Below are positions 17,467 to 27,094 of a stretch of DNA of 64,000 nt, one piece after another. The stretch is from NCBI GenBank assembly GCA_024233135.1, contig JACKPZ010000007.1, positions 62,001 to 126,000 of the forward strand. Reading direction: 5' to 3'. Below the pieces are notes generated by a model that was given only the letters and a program-made list of their open reading frames with translations, had not been told where the DNA came from and ran no database searches. This DNA is from Akkermansiaceae bacterium. GTDB lineage: Bacteria > Verrucomicrobiota > Verrucomicrobiia > Verrucomicrobiales > Akkermansiaceae. The stretch's first letter is position 1. Each line of letters opens with the position of its first letter. A program made the position numbers and the translations under genes.

Positions 17467-20400
17467 TCACCTTGGATGGCCGATCCGGTAGAACATCCGC
17501 GGGCCCTCCGGCTCCGGGTCCGCAAGTTCGACGGGACCTGCTTCCATGACGGTGATCTCGTCCACGGTGGTCCAGTCGCGGAGATTGTCCGAGCGCTGGA
17601 GAAAATGCCGGCCCGGGCGCTCCGCGATCCAGGTCAGGGTGACGGTTTGATCGTGCACGACCATCGTTGGAGACCCCGTGGCCACCACAGTCGGTAGCGG
17701 TTCCTGCACGTCGGCGAGAGCCATTCGGGCCGCGACGATCTTCGCCTCGGCGACGGGGGAGATGCGGACATGGTCGAGCGTGAGGTCGAGCGCGTGGGTC
17801 GTGGACGAGAGGTCCCGGAACGTGAGTGTCGTGACCGCGGAGTCCGCGGCGAAACGGATCGTCCGGGTTTCCCAACGGATGTTCGCTCCGCCGATGCGCG
17901 AGATCGGATAGGCCTCCGATGCCAGGTTTCCGATGCCCGCGAGTTCCACACCGAGCCGCTGCGCGCTGTTGTTGTAGGCGAGCACGCCGAAGTCGAAGGC
18001 GAGGTCGTATTCCGCTCCCGGAGTCGTGGCGAAAGAACGCGAGAGCACGCCGTTGGGTTCGCTGTTGCCGTTGTTGAACGCGACAAGGCGGTTGCCGTTC
18101 GTCGCGACATACAGCCCGGTTTGCTGGAGGGATACGTTGCCAGCCACGGTCCAGCTGTCGAAGCCCTGCTCGAAACTGCCGTTAAAGAACGGGTCGGCGT
18201 TTTGGATCGTCAGTGTCGCCGCCGCGCTGGTGGTCGAGCCCGCGGCGTTGGAAACGACCACGTCATAACTCGCCTCGTCGCCGCTGGTGACGGCTGATAG
18301 AACAAGCTCCGCTCCCATCCCGCCGGCGATGTCCACCCCGTCGCGGCGCCATTGATAGACCAGAGCGCCGGTGCCGTCCGCGACGACGGAGAATGTGACG
18401 TCCCCGCCATCCGGCGAGACCGCATCCGCGGGGTTCGTGAGGATCACCGGCGGGCCTTCGACATAGCGGGCGGTGAGCGAAACATCGGCGTCCATCGTGA
18501 TCGCGATCGACACGTCGCCGGAGAAGTCGACTCCGTCGCGCGTCCATTTTTCAAACCGGTATCCCTGAAGCGAAGCAGGGGCCTCGAGAGTGACAACGGC
18601 ACCGTCCTGATAGAAAAGGGTCAACGGTGTCATCACGAGGTCCGGACCGATGGAAACCGATGCGCCATCGAAAGGAGCGGACGCGACGTCCAGCCGCCGG
18701 CTGATCCGTTGGGTGACACGGACCTTGTCGAGCAACAGGTCGAGGCCGTTGGTGGAGTCCGAGAGATCGCGAAACGTGATCGTGGCAAGCGGGCTGTCCG
18801 CGGTGAAAACGAATGAGGCACCCAGCCAGCGGATGTTCGCACCACTGCGGCGGATTTCCAAACTCTCGCTCAAGAGCGGCCCGTCTCCCGTCACCTCGAC
18901 GCCGATCCTCTGGACGAAGTTGTTGTAGGCGAGCACGCCGTAGTCGAACGACAGCTCATAGATTCCGCCGGGCTCGGTGGTGAACTCGCGGGACAGGACT
19001 CCGTCCGGCTCGTTGTTGCCGTTGTTGAAGGAGACGAGGAAGTCGCCCTCGGTGGCGGAGTACGGCGCGCCGGACTGGATCGCGAGGCTGCCCGTGGCCG
19101 TCCAACCGTCGAAGCCATCCTCGAAGCTTCCGTTGGAAAAGTCCTCCGGATTCCGCACCGCCAGCGTGGCCGCATTGCTGACGGTGGATCCCGCGCCGTT
19201 GGAGACCACGACGTCGTAACTTCCTTCCTCCTCCGCCGTGACGAATGTTAGAGCCAGTTCCGCCGTGTTCGCTCCATCGATATCCACGCCGTCGCGGCGC
19301 CACTGATAGACCAGCGTGCCGGTGCCCTCGGCGCTGACGGAAAAGGTGGCGCCCTCCCCTTCGGCGACGGTGGCATTTGATGGTTGCGATACGATCACCG
19401 GTGGTCCTTCGATGTAGATGGCGGTGAGCGAAACATCGGCATCCATCGTGATTTCGACGGCCGGTTCGGTGGACAAGTCGGATCCGTCGCGGGTCCATTT
19501 TTCAAACCGATACCCTTGCAGCGAGGGAGCGGCTTCCAACGACACCACGGCGCCGTCCTGGTACGACCGCGCGAGCGGTGTGGCGGCGCTGTTGGCGGAA
19601 TCGATCGTGATCGTCGCTCCGTCGAAGGGCGTGGAAAGCACCTCCAGCGTCCGGCTGATCCGCTGTGTGATGCGGATGTTGTCGAGCAGCAGATCGAGGC
19701 CGTTGGTGGTGTCCGAGAGATCGCGGAAGGTGATCGTCGCGAGCGGGCTGTCCGCGGTGAAAACAAACGAGGCGCCCAGCCAGCGGAGATTCCCGCCGGC
19801 ACGCTGGATTTCCAAGCTCTCGTCCAACAACGGAGCGGAACCGGTCACCTCGACGCCGATCCTTTGCGTGAAGTTGTTGTAAGCGAGCACGCCGTAGTCG
19901 AAGGATAGCTCGTAGATCCCGCCGGGCTCGGTGGCGAACTCGCGGGACAGCACACCGTCCGGTTGGTTGTTTCCGTTGTTGAAGGAAACGAGGAAGTCTC
20001 CCTCGGTGGCGGAATACGGCGCGCCGGACTGGATCGCGAGGTTGCCCGTGGCCGTCCATCCGTCGATGCCTTCCTCGAAGCCGCCGTTGGTGAAGTCGGC
20101 GGGATTGCGGACCGTCAGCACGGCCGGCGTGCTGGTCGTCGCGCCCGCTTCGTTGGCAACCACGACATCATAGGTTCCTTCGTCGGCGGAAGTGACGGAT
20201 GTGAGAACAAGCTCGGTTCCATCCGCCCCGGGGATCTCCACGCCGTCGCGGCGCCATTGATAGACGACCGTGCCGGTGCCTTCGGCGGTGACGGAGAAGG
20301 TGACGTCGCCGTTTTCCAACCCGGTCGTATCCGCGGGTTGTGTGAGGATGACGGGAGGTCCCTCGACGTATTCGGCGGTCAGGGAAAGATCCTCGTCGAG

Positions 20401-23400
20401 AAGCAGCTCCACCTCCGGTGATGCGGAGAAGAGCTCGCCATCACGGGTCCAGCGGTCGAAACGATAACCCTGCAGCGAAAGCGGAGCGGACAGCGTGACC
20501 ATCTCTTCATTCGGAAACGTGCGGACGAACGGTGTGACGCCATCGTCCCCGCCGGGGCTCACGGAGACCACCGCCGAATCAAACGGCGACGATGCGACGG
20601 AAAGCGTGTGGCTGACTTGTTGGACGAGGTGGACGTTGTCGAGCAGGAGGTCGATCGCCTGGGTGGACGGTGAAAGATCCCGGAAGGTGATCGTCGCGGT
20701 CCCGCCATCCGCGGTGAAGAACGTGGAATGGCTTTCCCAGCGGAGATTCGTGCCGCTGGAACGCGAGATCGGATGGGTTGTTTCCACCAGTGTCTCGTCG
20801 CCGCGCACCTCGACGCCGATCTGCTGTTCGTTTTCGTTGTAGGCGAGAACACCGAGGTCGTAGGAAAGCTGATAGAGCGCGCCCGGAACGGTGGCGATCG
20901 TTTGCGAAACGGCGCCGCCGGGCGGACGGTCGTCGTTGTTGAAGGAAAGCAGTTGGCCTCCCTCGGTGGCCTGATAGGGTGCCGAGTCCTGCACGGCCGC
21001 CGGGTCCTCCGTGGTCCAGTGATCGAGCGCGCTTTCGAAGCCGCCGTTCAGGAGCCGCGGGGCGAGCACGCGCACGGTTGTCGTGGTTTCGGACACGAGC
21101 CCGTATGCGTCCGTGACAGTGAGAACGATTGGATGCTCTCCGAGCGGAAGAAACACGGAGGCGGTTTCGGTTTCCGCGAGCACGGTGGAGTCGAGAGTCC
21201 AGCGGTGGGAAACGATCGGCGCCTCGCCCGCGCTGCTCGCGGTGGCATCGAGCGTCACTTCGGCGAGTCCGTCATGGTCGTCATCGACGGCGGTTTCCGC
21301 CAAGGCCGCCACCGCGGCGGGCGGTGGTTTCGGAACGGCGGTCCACTCGATGCGGTCGAGGTCGCCGCTCCGGTCCGCCGGGTCCGGCCCGGTGAAGCTG
21401 AGCCGGATGACATGCACGCCCGCGGACAACGGGATTTCCGGCCCGGAAATCGATTCCCAATCCACTTCGGATCCATCCTCCGCGGCAGGGATGTCGATCG
21501 CGCCGAGCGGGCCGGCTTCATCGCTCGCGATCGACCATGTGCCTCCGGCATCGGGCGCGCGGATCCGGACGCTGGGCCGGAACACGCCGGCTTCCGCCAC
21601 GATCACGCTGAACTCAAGCCACTCGCCGGGTTCGATGAAAGTCACGTGATGGCCGACCGGTTCCTCGCCTTCGGGCGCTTCGTTCGGCTCGATATCGACA
21701 TCCTCGTCGGGGCGGTATGCCAGTCCTTCGTTGCCGGCGGAGGTGTCGGAATAGGCGACTCCGGGACCGCCCTCATCGAAGTCCTCCGCCTCGATGATGC
21801 CCGGCACCGGATGCGGGCCGGCGGGATAGGGCGCGTTGCGGATTTCCGGAACGACTCCGGCGGGCGCCGTGGCGACGGACTCGTTGCCGTTCGCATCGGC
21901 CGCGGTGAGGACATATTCGTAGCGGATCCCGGCAACTGTGGTGTCGTCCGTGAACGAGAGATCGCCCGGTGTTGCGGTGGCGAAGGGCGGCTCGGAATCC
22001 CCGGGCTCGACTCCTTTCTCGCGGCGGTAGATGCGATACTCCGCGAGGTCGAAGGTTTCCACCGCGGACCAGTCGAGAGTGACCGACCCGTTCGCTGCGG
22101 GAGACGCGCGGAACGCCTCCGGCCGGGGCGGGGGAGTGTCGTCCTCCGCATCCGCGCGGTCGATCCGCAGCGCGACGTCCTTCTGATAGACGATGGGTTC
22201 TAGCACGCGCACGCCGCCTTCGTGGACGAAGGTTTCCGCATGCAGTTCCGTTAGGTCGGACGGCCGTGTCCATGCCGCGCGCCACGTCCCGGCGGGGAGG
22301 TTCACTCCGAGGCTGGCGTTTTGTTCCGCTTCGTCGATGGGATCGTAGGCGAGTTGGAAGTTCCGCTGGGCCCCTGACCCGTGGTGGAGGTAGGCGACGT
22401 ATTGTTGTCCCGGGCTGGCGACCGCCTGCAGAGTGGCGCCGTCCGGCAGGCCGGAGACCACCCACGAGAGGTCGCGGCGGAGGCGGACGAGGTCGAGAGA
22501 CCCGGAGTAGATGCCGAGGTTGCGGATCCCGTCGCGGATGTCCTGGCCGGGCGCACTGGAGCCGGTTTCGTCGTCGGCCGTGTAGATGTGGTGTTTGTAG
22601 TCGAGGCCGTTGTAAATGGCACCGCCGCCGAGGATGAACATCCACGCCTCCAGCCGCGCCTGATCCGCGGTGACGGGGTCGGTTTCATTGAGCGAGAGCA
22701 CCTTGCCGGAGCCGTAGCGTTCCATGAGCAGCAGCTCTGCGCCGCGGACCGGACTTCCGGGGACGGTGATGGGATAGTGCTCGTGAATGAGATCGAAACC
22801 GTCGAGCTGTGGCGCCCAGCGCGGGAAATTGTGACCCACCACGTGTTTCTTCGGCAGCTCCGCCTCCTCTTCACGGATGGCGGCGAGCATGGCGCGGTGG
22901 AAGTCGAGTTCCTCGTCGTCCCGCACATCCGGCTCGTTCCAGAACGGCTCGTTCCATGGATTGTAGAGGATGTTGTCGAACCCGTTGAGCCGCCGGGTGA
23001 TCTCGCGGACGACGGTTTCCTGGACTTCCAGCAGGCCGCTGTCCTTCGGGCGGTAGCAATCGTAGCGGCTTTCCGGCCCGATGCCCTGCGCGTTGTTCGA
23101 CGGGTGGAACGGACTCGCCCGCCATTGGAGCTCGGTGTAGAAGGTGCTGAAGAACGTGAGGTCGATGATGATCCCGCGCTCGTCGCAGGCGCGGACGAAT
23201 TCCTCGAGGCGGGTGAAGTAAGCCTCGTTCCATGTTTCGAAGTCCCACTTGCCGAGGCCGTCGAGCGCCGTGCTGCCGGTGTGAACCCGCGCCCATGGTT
23301 GGAGGAAACGTGCGGGTGGAACGGCCAGCGGGTCGTCACTCGGCTCCTTCGTGTTTTCGCGGAAGCCGACGAGGAACACCCGCGTCAGGTTCAGCCCGTC

Positions 23401-23613
23401 GCGTTTCAGGACGTCGAGATAGGGGACGAACTCGAAGTCCGTCCGGATGACCGAGCTGTAGTGCTCACCAAAGGTGCGCAGGATCTCCGGCCGGCCATCG
23501 ATGGAAAGCAGGTGCGGATTCTCCGGATGGGGCGCCACCGGATCGGCGGCGGCCACGAGTTGCGTCATGGCCGCGACAGCGAGCGCGGCGGGGAGTCTCA
23601 AATTCGGGGGCAT
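17467..23613 (-). CDS. Giant secreted multidomain glycosidase with carbohydrate-binding repeats
   Basis: 2048 residues. The signal peptide is ~1-22 (MPPNLRLPAALAVAAMTQLV). Residues ~25-490 are a TIM-barrel hydrolase with YNPWNEPFWNEP (Glu222, acid/base candidate) and LSLNETDP (Glu310, nucleophile candidate). Then come a fibronectin-III-like domain (~500-590), a CBM6-like domain (~598-735, IIEAEDFDEGGPGVAYSD) and a PKD-like domain (~745-835). Four jelly-roll, DUF642-like modules follow (N-G-x-F-E...W), starting near residues 851, 1173, 1489 and 1808. The first three are each followed by an InlB-like segment (LQGYRFxxWTRDG) and an Ig-like domain (VYQWRRDGV). The C-terminal ~75 residues resemble the tail of other proteins here. 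Substrate cannot be told; plant or algal polysaccharide is likely. Confidence 0.85.
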   Translation of the reverse strand: MPPNLRLPAALAVAAMTQLVAAADPVAPHPENPHLLSIDGRPEILRTFGEHYSSVIRTDFEFVPYLDVLKRDGLNLTRVFLVGFRENTKEPSDDPLAVPPARFLQPWARVHTGSTALDGLGKWDFETWNEAYFTRLEEFVRACDERGIIIDLTFFSTFYTELQWRASPFHPSNNAQGIGPESRYDCYRPKDSGLLEVQETVVREITRRLNGFDNILYNPWNEPFWNEPDVRDDEELDFHRAMLAAIREEEAELPKKHVVGHNFPRWAPQLDGFDLIHEHYPITVPGSPVRGAELLLMERYGSGKVLSLNETDPVTADQARLEAWMFILGGGAIYNGLDYKHHIYTADDETGSSAPGQDIRDGIRNLGIYSGSLDLVRLRRDLSWVVSGLPDGATLQAVASPGQQYVAYLHHGSGAQRNFQLAYDPIDEAEQNASLGVNLPAGTWRAAWTRPSDLTELHAETFVHEGGVRVLEPIVYQKDVALRIDRADAEDDTPPPRPEAFRASPAANGSVTLDWSAVETFDLAEYRIYRREKGVEPGDSEPPFATATPGDLSFTDDTTVAGIRYEYVLTAADANGNESVATAPAGVVPEIRNAPYPAGPHPVPGIIEAEDFDEGGPGVAYSDTSAGNEGLAYRPDEDVDIEPNEAPEGEEPVGHHVTFIEPGEWLEFSVIVAEAGVFRPSVRIRAPDAGGTWSIASDEAGPLGAIDIPAAEDGSEVDWESISGPEIPLSAGVHVIRLSFTGPDPADRSGDLDRIEWTAVPKPPPAAVAALAETAVDDDHDGLAEVTLDATASSAGEAPIVSHRWTLDSTVLAETETASVFLPLGEHPIVLTVTDAYGLVSETTTTVRVLAPRLLNGGFESALDHWTTEDPAAVQDSAPYQATEGGQLLSFNNDDRPPGGAVSQTIATVPGALYQLSYDLGVLAYNENEQQIGVEVRGDETLVETTHPISRSSGTNLRWESHSTFFTADGGTATITFRDLSPSTQAIDLLLDNVHLVQQVSHTLSVASSPFDSAVVSVSPGGDDGVTPFVRTFPNEEMVTLSAPLSLQGYRFDRWTRDGELFSASPEVELLLDEDLSLTAEYVEGPPVILTQPADTTGLENGDVTFSVTAEGTGTVVYQWRRDGVEIPGADGTELVLTSVTSADEGTYDVVVANEAGATTSTPAVLTVRNPADFTNGGFEEGIDGWTATGNLAIQSGAPYSATEGDFLVSFNNGNNQPDGVLSREFATEPGGIYELSFDYGVLAYNNFTQRIGVEVTGSAPLLDESLEIQRAGGNLRWLGASFVFTADSPLATITFRDLSDTTNGLDLLLDNIRITQRISRTLEVLSTPFDGATITIDSANSAATPLARSYQDGAVVSLEAAPSLQGYRFEKWTRDGSDLSTEPAVEITMDADVSLTAIYIEGPPVIVSQPSNATVAEGEGATFSVSAEGTGTLVYQWRRDGVDIDGANTAELALTFVTAEEEGSYDVVVSNGAGSTVSNAATLAVRNPEDFSNGSFEDGFDGWTATGSLAIQSGAPYSATEGDFLVSFNNGNNEPDGVLSREFTTEPGGIYELSFDYGVLAYNNFVQRIGVEVTGDGPLLSESLEIRRSGANIRWLGASFVFTADSPLATITFRDLSDSTNGLDLLLDKVRVTQRISRRLDVASAPFDGASVSIGPDLVMTPLTLFYQDGAVVTLEAPASLQGYRFEKWTRDGVDFSGDVSIAITMDADVSLTARYVEGPPVILTNPADAVSPDGGDVTFSVVADGTGALVYQWRRDGVDIAGGMGAELVLSAVTSGDEASYDVVVSNAAGSTTSAAATLTIQNADPFFNGSFEQGFDSWTVAGNVSLQQTGLYVATNGNRLVAFNNGNSEPNGVLSRSFATTPGAEYDLAFDFGVLAYNNSAQRLGVELAGIGNLASEAYPISRIGGANIRWETRTIRFAADSAVTTLTFRDLSSTTHALDLTLDHVRISPVAEAKIVAARMALADVQEPLPTVVATGSPTMVVHDQTVTLTWIAERPGRHFLQRSDNLRDWTTVDEITVMEAGPVELADPEPEGPRMFYRIGHPR
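18176..21060 (-). repeat. Coding tandem repeat, period about 950-955 bp, three full copies plus a partial one
   Basis: Equivalent module starts fall near 21050, 20095, 19145 and 18190, a spacing of about 950-955 bp (~317 residues). Each full unit encodes jelly-roll, InlB-like and Ig-like domains. The two middle copies are most alike at DNA level (phrases such as GGCTCGGTGG and TTGTTGTAGGCGAGCACGCC recur almost unchanged), suggesting recent duplication. Confidence 0.85.
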
Positions 23614-23667
23614 TTCGGGTCATGGCCGGGGGGAGAATTTGGTTAGGGGAGACGGAATTTCAGGAAA

Positions 23668-23859
23668 CTATGATTTTCGCCTCCGCTTGTCACATCCGGA
23701 ATCATCTCGATTTCCTCCGGTGTCGTTCTTCTCGTGCCACTCGCCGCAGCAGGAGCCCATTTCGTGGAAACACCCTTCGCACCAGGGGATCTCCTGGATG
23801 ATGACGGCGGCGGGTTTCCCGCAGACGTCGCAGGTCGGGGCGGTCTCGGTGGTCGGCAT
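23668..23859 (-). CDS. Small Cys-rich putative zinc-binding protein
   Basis: A 63-residue frame beginning MPTTETAPTCDVCGKPAAVI, followed by IPWCEGCFHEMGSCCGEW and a charged, Arg/Lys-rich tail. The CxxC...CxxC...CC arrangement suggests a small zinc ribbon. A longer start at 23898 is possible, but its extra residues do not look coding. The gene lies between the giant glycosidase and the divergent queA. I do not recognise a named family, and the call rests on the cysteine pattern and intergenic position. Confidence 0.55.
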   Translation of the reverse strand: MPTTETAPTCDVCGKPAAVIIQEIPWCEGCFHEMGSCCGEWHEKNDTGGNRDDSGCDKRRRKS

Positions 23860-23957
23860 CCGGAAACGTAGCACCGATCCCGCTGGCGGGAAACGCATTC
23901 GCCGCGCGGCCGGAGCGGGCTTGCATTTCCCGGCGATCGCGTGTGAATCGGCCGCTC

Positions 23958-24953
23958 ATGTCGCTGCGCACCGCGGATTTCGACTACCACCTGCCGGACG
24001 AGTTGATCGCCTCGCGTCCGTTGGCGGACCGCGCCGCGTCGCGGATGATGGTGGTGCACAGGGCGAGCGGGCACATCGAGCACCGGATGTTCCGCGAGCT
24101 CCCGGGCTTTCTGAAACCTGACGACCTGCTGGTGCTCAACGACACCAAGGTGATCCCGGCGCGGGTGTTTTCCGACGACGGCGGCATCGAGTTGCTCTGC
24201 CTCGACCGGCTCTCCTCGCTGGAGTGGCGCTGCCTCGTGCGCCCGGGCAAGAAGATGAAACCCGGACGCCGGGTCGTCGTCGGCGGCATCACCGGCACGG
24301 TCGCGGAGGTCTATGAAAACGGCGACCGCCGCGTGGTCTGGGAGGCTCCCGTGGACCTCGACGCGCACGGCCATCTCGCACTGCCGCATTACATGGGCCG
24401 CGGCGACGACATCGCCGACCGCGACCGCTACCAGACCGTCTTCGCCCGCGAGGAAGGCGCGATCGCCGCGCCCACCGCCGGGCTGCATTTCACCCCGGAG
24501 ATGCTTGCGGGCCTGCCGCACGCGCACCTCACGCTGCATGTCGGCGTGGGCACCTTCCGGCCGGTGAGCGCCGAGGTGGTTGCCGACCACGTGATGCACT
24601 CGGAGAAATACCACGTCGGCGAGGAAACCACGCGGCGGGTGAACGAGGCGGGGCGCGTCGTCGCCGTCGGCACCACCGTGACGCGGGTGCTCGAGTCCAT
24701 CGCGCGCGAAGCGGAAACCACCGCGCGCATCGGGGAACGCGACCACACGGGCGCCACCGACATTTTCATCCACCCGCCGTATGAGTTCCGTGCGGTCGAC
24801 GCGTTGCTGACGAATTTCCACCTGCCGCAGAGCACGCTCATCATGCTGGTGAGCGCCTTCGCCGGGCGCGATCTGGTGCTGGAGGCCTACCGGCAGGCGG
24901 TGGCGGAGCGATACCGGTTTTACAGCTACGGCGACTGCATGCTGCTGCTGTGA
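23958..24953 (+). CDS. queA: S-adenosylmethionine:tRNA ribosyltransferase-isomerase QueA
   Basis: Transfers the ribosyl group of SAM to preQ1 in tRNA, giving epoxyqueuosine. The start at 23958 yields MSLRTADFDYHLPDELIASR, matching the family N-terminus; the upstream GTG at 23943 adds five residues of doubtful value. Landmarks are HRMFRELPGFLKPDDLLVLN, NDTKVIPARV, YQTVFAREEGAIAAPTAGLH, THVGVGTF-like LHVGVGTFRPV, and the C-terminal LLTNFHLPQSTLIMLVSAF with the final YSYGDCMLL. About 331 residues, close to the usual length. Cytoplasmic tRNA modification. Confidence 0.96.
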   Translation: MSLRTADFDYHLPDELIASRPLADRAASRMMVVHRASGHIEHRMFRELPGFLKPDDLLVLNDTKVIPARVFSDDGGIELLCLDRLSSLEWRCLVRPGKKMKPGRRVVVGGITGTVAEVYENGDRRVVWEAPVDLDAHGHLALPHYMGRGDDIADRDRYQTVFAREEGAIAAPTAGLHFTPEMLAGLPHAHLTLHVGVGTFRPVSAEVVADHVMHSEKYHVGEETTRRVNEAGRVVAVGTTVTRVLESIAREAETTARIGERDHTGATDIFIHPPYEFRAVDALLTNFHLPQSTLIMLVSAFAGRDLVLEAYRQAVAERYRFYSYGDCMLLL

Positions 24954-25001
24954 AAGGACCTCCGTGCCGGCGGCGTTCCCGGCAGGGTTGTTTTTGTCCG
25001 T

Positions 25002-27074
25002 ATGAGCGCCTTCCGATCGATCCTGCTTTGCCTTCTTCCCACCTTGCTTCCGGCCGCCACCGACGAGGCGAGCCTGCGTGCCGAGGCCGATGATCCCGCC
25101 GCCCGGAGCGCCCTCGCGGCGAACGAGCTCCGCCGCGTCGCCGCACCGGTGGTCGGCGAGTTTTCCCGCGGCGGTGAAACCAAGCGTTTCCTCGACGAGC
25201 TGAACGCCTCGCCCGTCCTCCTGAGCGAGTTGATGGGCTCCGGCCCGTTGCCCGACGACCCCGGCAAGATGCTGCGCGTCCTCTTCGAGCTCTGGAAACA
25301 CGACCGCGCCGGCCTCGCGGACGAACACGAACGCGGCACCGCCGTCGCCGTCGCGCTCACCTTCGGCGACTCGAAGTGGCCCACTGAAAAAGCCGTTGCC
25401 CGCTACGACTACTTCCGCGACTCGCGCCGCGACGGTCTCCTGCACCCGATGTTCGACGACCTCGCCGCGTGGGAGAAACGCTACGTCGTCTCCGCCGGCG
25501 GCAACGGCTCGTGGAACGGTCCCGGCGGTTGGGACGATGCCTCGCTCGTTTGGCTGCGCGACCACGTGAAACTCCCGGCCCCTGCCTACACCGGTGCGTG
25601 CTGGCAGGCACCCTATCACCTGCACAATCTCTTCGGCGACTCGATCCACGGCAGCGCCTACTACATGCCCTTCGAGCACATGGTGCATGCCGAGCGCGTG
25701 CGGGACGTCGGAGGAGTCTGCGGGTCGCTCTCGCACTACGGCGCCACCGCCGCCCGTGCCAACGGCATTCCCGCCATCACCATGGGCGAGCCCGGCCATT
25801 GCGCCTACGCCGTGCGCGTGAAACGCGGCGCGTGGACGCCCGCCTACTCGCTTTCGTGGCAACGCGGCCTCCACACCAGCTTGTGGGGTCGCACGTGGAC
25901 CCAGCTCGTCCTTCAGGACGCCGCGCTCACGGATGCCGAGGCCCATGCCCGCTCCACCGCGCACCTTTGGCAGGCCCGCGCCCTGCGCGAGAAAAACCCC
26001 GACCTCGCCGAGACCGCCTACCGCCTCGCCCTCGAAGCCCAGCCACTTCATCAACCGGCATGGCTCGAAGCCACCGCCTTCCTCCGCGATGTCCGCAAAC
26101 CCGATGCCGCCGCGTGGACCGCCATCCAAAAGGCCGCCCTCGCCGCGCTTGCGGAATACCCCGAAGCGGCGTGGGACGTCGTTTCTTCGTTTCAAAAGGA
26201 AGCCCTCGCCGCGCTGCCCGCGGAACAGCGTTTGGCATATCTCCTCGCGTTTCATGAAGCCATCGCCCCGCACGACGGACCGGTCATGTGGAACATCGAT
26301 GCCGCCTTGAAATCCCAGGCCCAGGCGCTTGGCGGAGACTTCGATCAACAGATCGCCTTCTTCCAGGAGGTGCTGAAACGGCAGGTTTCCTCGAAATCCT
26401 GGCTCGCCCCCGTCGTCGCGTGGGGCCAGCAGTCGATCGGTTCGAATCCCGCCTCGTCCGACCGCTACTTCGTCGCCCTCTCGACCGCGTTTTCCTCCGC
26501 CAACGGCGGCGACAACCAGGACGCGCTGCGCTCCGCCATCGGCAAGGCCGTGCTCGCCGCCGCCGCCATCCGCAACGTCGAGGCGTTCCAAGCCCTCGGC
26601 AAATCCGGAGCGCCGCTGCGCGAAGGCGCCAAGCCGATCCAGACCGAGCCCTTCTCCGGTGAACTTCTCACGTCCGGCGGCCTGCTCGTCATTTCCACCA
26701 CCTCGCGCTGGGACCACCCGGAATACCACTGGGGCGTGCTCGAAGCGTGCGGAGGAAAATTCCACACCGACGCCGAGGTGCGACCGCACGCCATCGTTCG
26801 CCTCGGCAAACTCGGCGATCTAACGGGCGTCGTCATCCACGACGAAGCCAGCGGTTACAACGCGTCCCGCCAGCTTCCGCTCAAGGTCTCCATCTCCGAG
26901 GACGGCGAGTCGTGGACCGAGGTCTTCCGCACCACCGAACACCAGCAGGTGTGGCGCATCCCGCTGGAAGGAAAGGCGCCGCGCGTCCAGTTCCTCAAAG
27001 TCGAGCGCGACGACGACCGCAAGGAGGTCTTCCACCTCAACGCTATCCACGCCTACGGCCGCCGCCTTCAGTGA
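25002..27074 (+). CDS. Exported transglutaminase-like protein with discoidin-like C-terminus
   Basis: 690 residues with a signal peptide (MSAFRSILLCLLPTLLPAAT). The central region holds a transglutaminase-like Cys/His pair: GGVCGSLSHYGATAARANG (Cys240) and MGEPGHCAYAVR (His266). Helical, TPR-like sequence fills residues ~310-530. The last ~130 residues look like an F5/8 type C (discoidin) domain (LKVSISEDGESWTEVFRTTE). I infer an envelope or extracellular protein that could cross-link or hydrolyse peptide bonds and bind sugar. Its stop overlaps a possible GTG start of the following thioredoxin-fold gene, so the two are probably co-transcribed. Confidence 0.8.
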   Translation: MSAFRSILLCLLPTLLPAATDEASLRAEADDPAARSALAANELRRVAAPVVGEFSRGGETKRFLDELNASPVLLSELMGSGPLPDDPGKMLRVLFELWKHDRAGLADEHERGTAVAVALTFGDSKWPTEKAVARYDYFRDSRRDGLLHPMFDDLAAWEKRYVVSAGGNGSWNGPGGWDDASLVWLRDHVKLPAPAYTGACWQAPYHLHNLFGDSIHGSAYYMPFEHMVHAERVRDVGGVCGSLSHYGATAARANGIPAITMGEPGHCAYAVRVKRGAWTPAYSLSWQRGLHTSLWGRTWTQLVLQDAALTDAEAHARSTAHLWQARALREKNPDLAETAYRLALEAQPLHQPAWLEATAFLRDVRKPDAAAWTAIQKAALAALAEYPEAAWDVVSSFQKEALAALPAEQRLAYLLAFHEAIAPHDGPVMWNIDAALKSQAQALGGDFDQQIAFFQEVLKRQVSSKSWLAPVVAWGQQSIGSNPASSDRYFVALSTAFSSANGGDNQDALRSAIGKAVLAAAAIRNVEAFQALGKSGAPLREGAKPIQTEPFSGELLTSGGLLVISTTSRWDHPEYHWGVLEACGGKFHTDAEVRPHAIVRLGKLGDLTGVVIHDEASGYNASRQLPLKVSISEDGESWTEVFRTTEHQQVWRIPLEGKAPRVQFLKVERDDDRKEVFHLNAIHAYGRRLQ

Positions 27075-27094
27075 AACCCTCCACCCGCACTCTC

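Noticed and set aside
23643..26789. A 1048-residue open frame on the minus strand
   Set aside because: It is antisense to queA and the transglutaminase-like gene, both of which have clear motifs. Its composition is the His/Arg/Gly-rich pattern of a reverse-frame shadow in GC-rich DNA.
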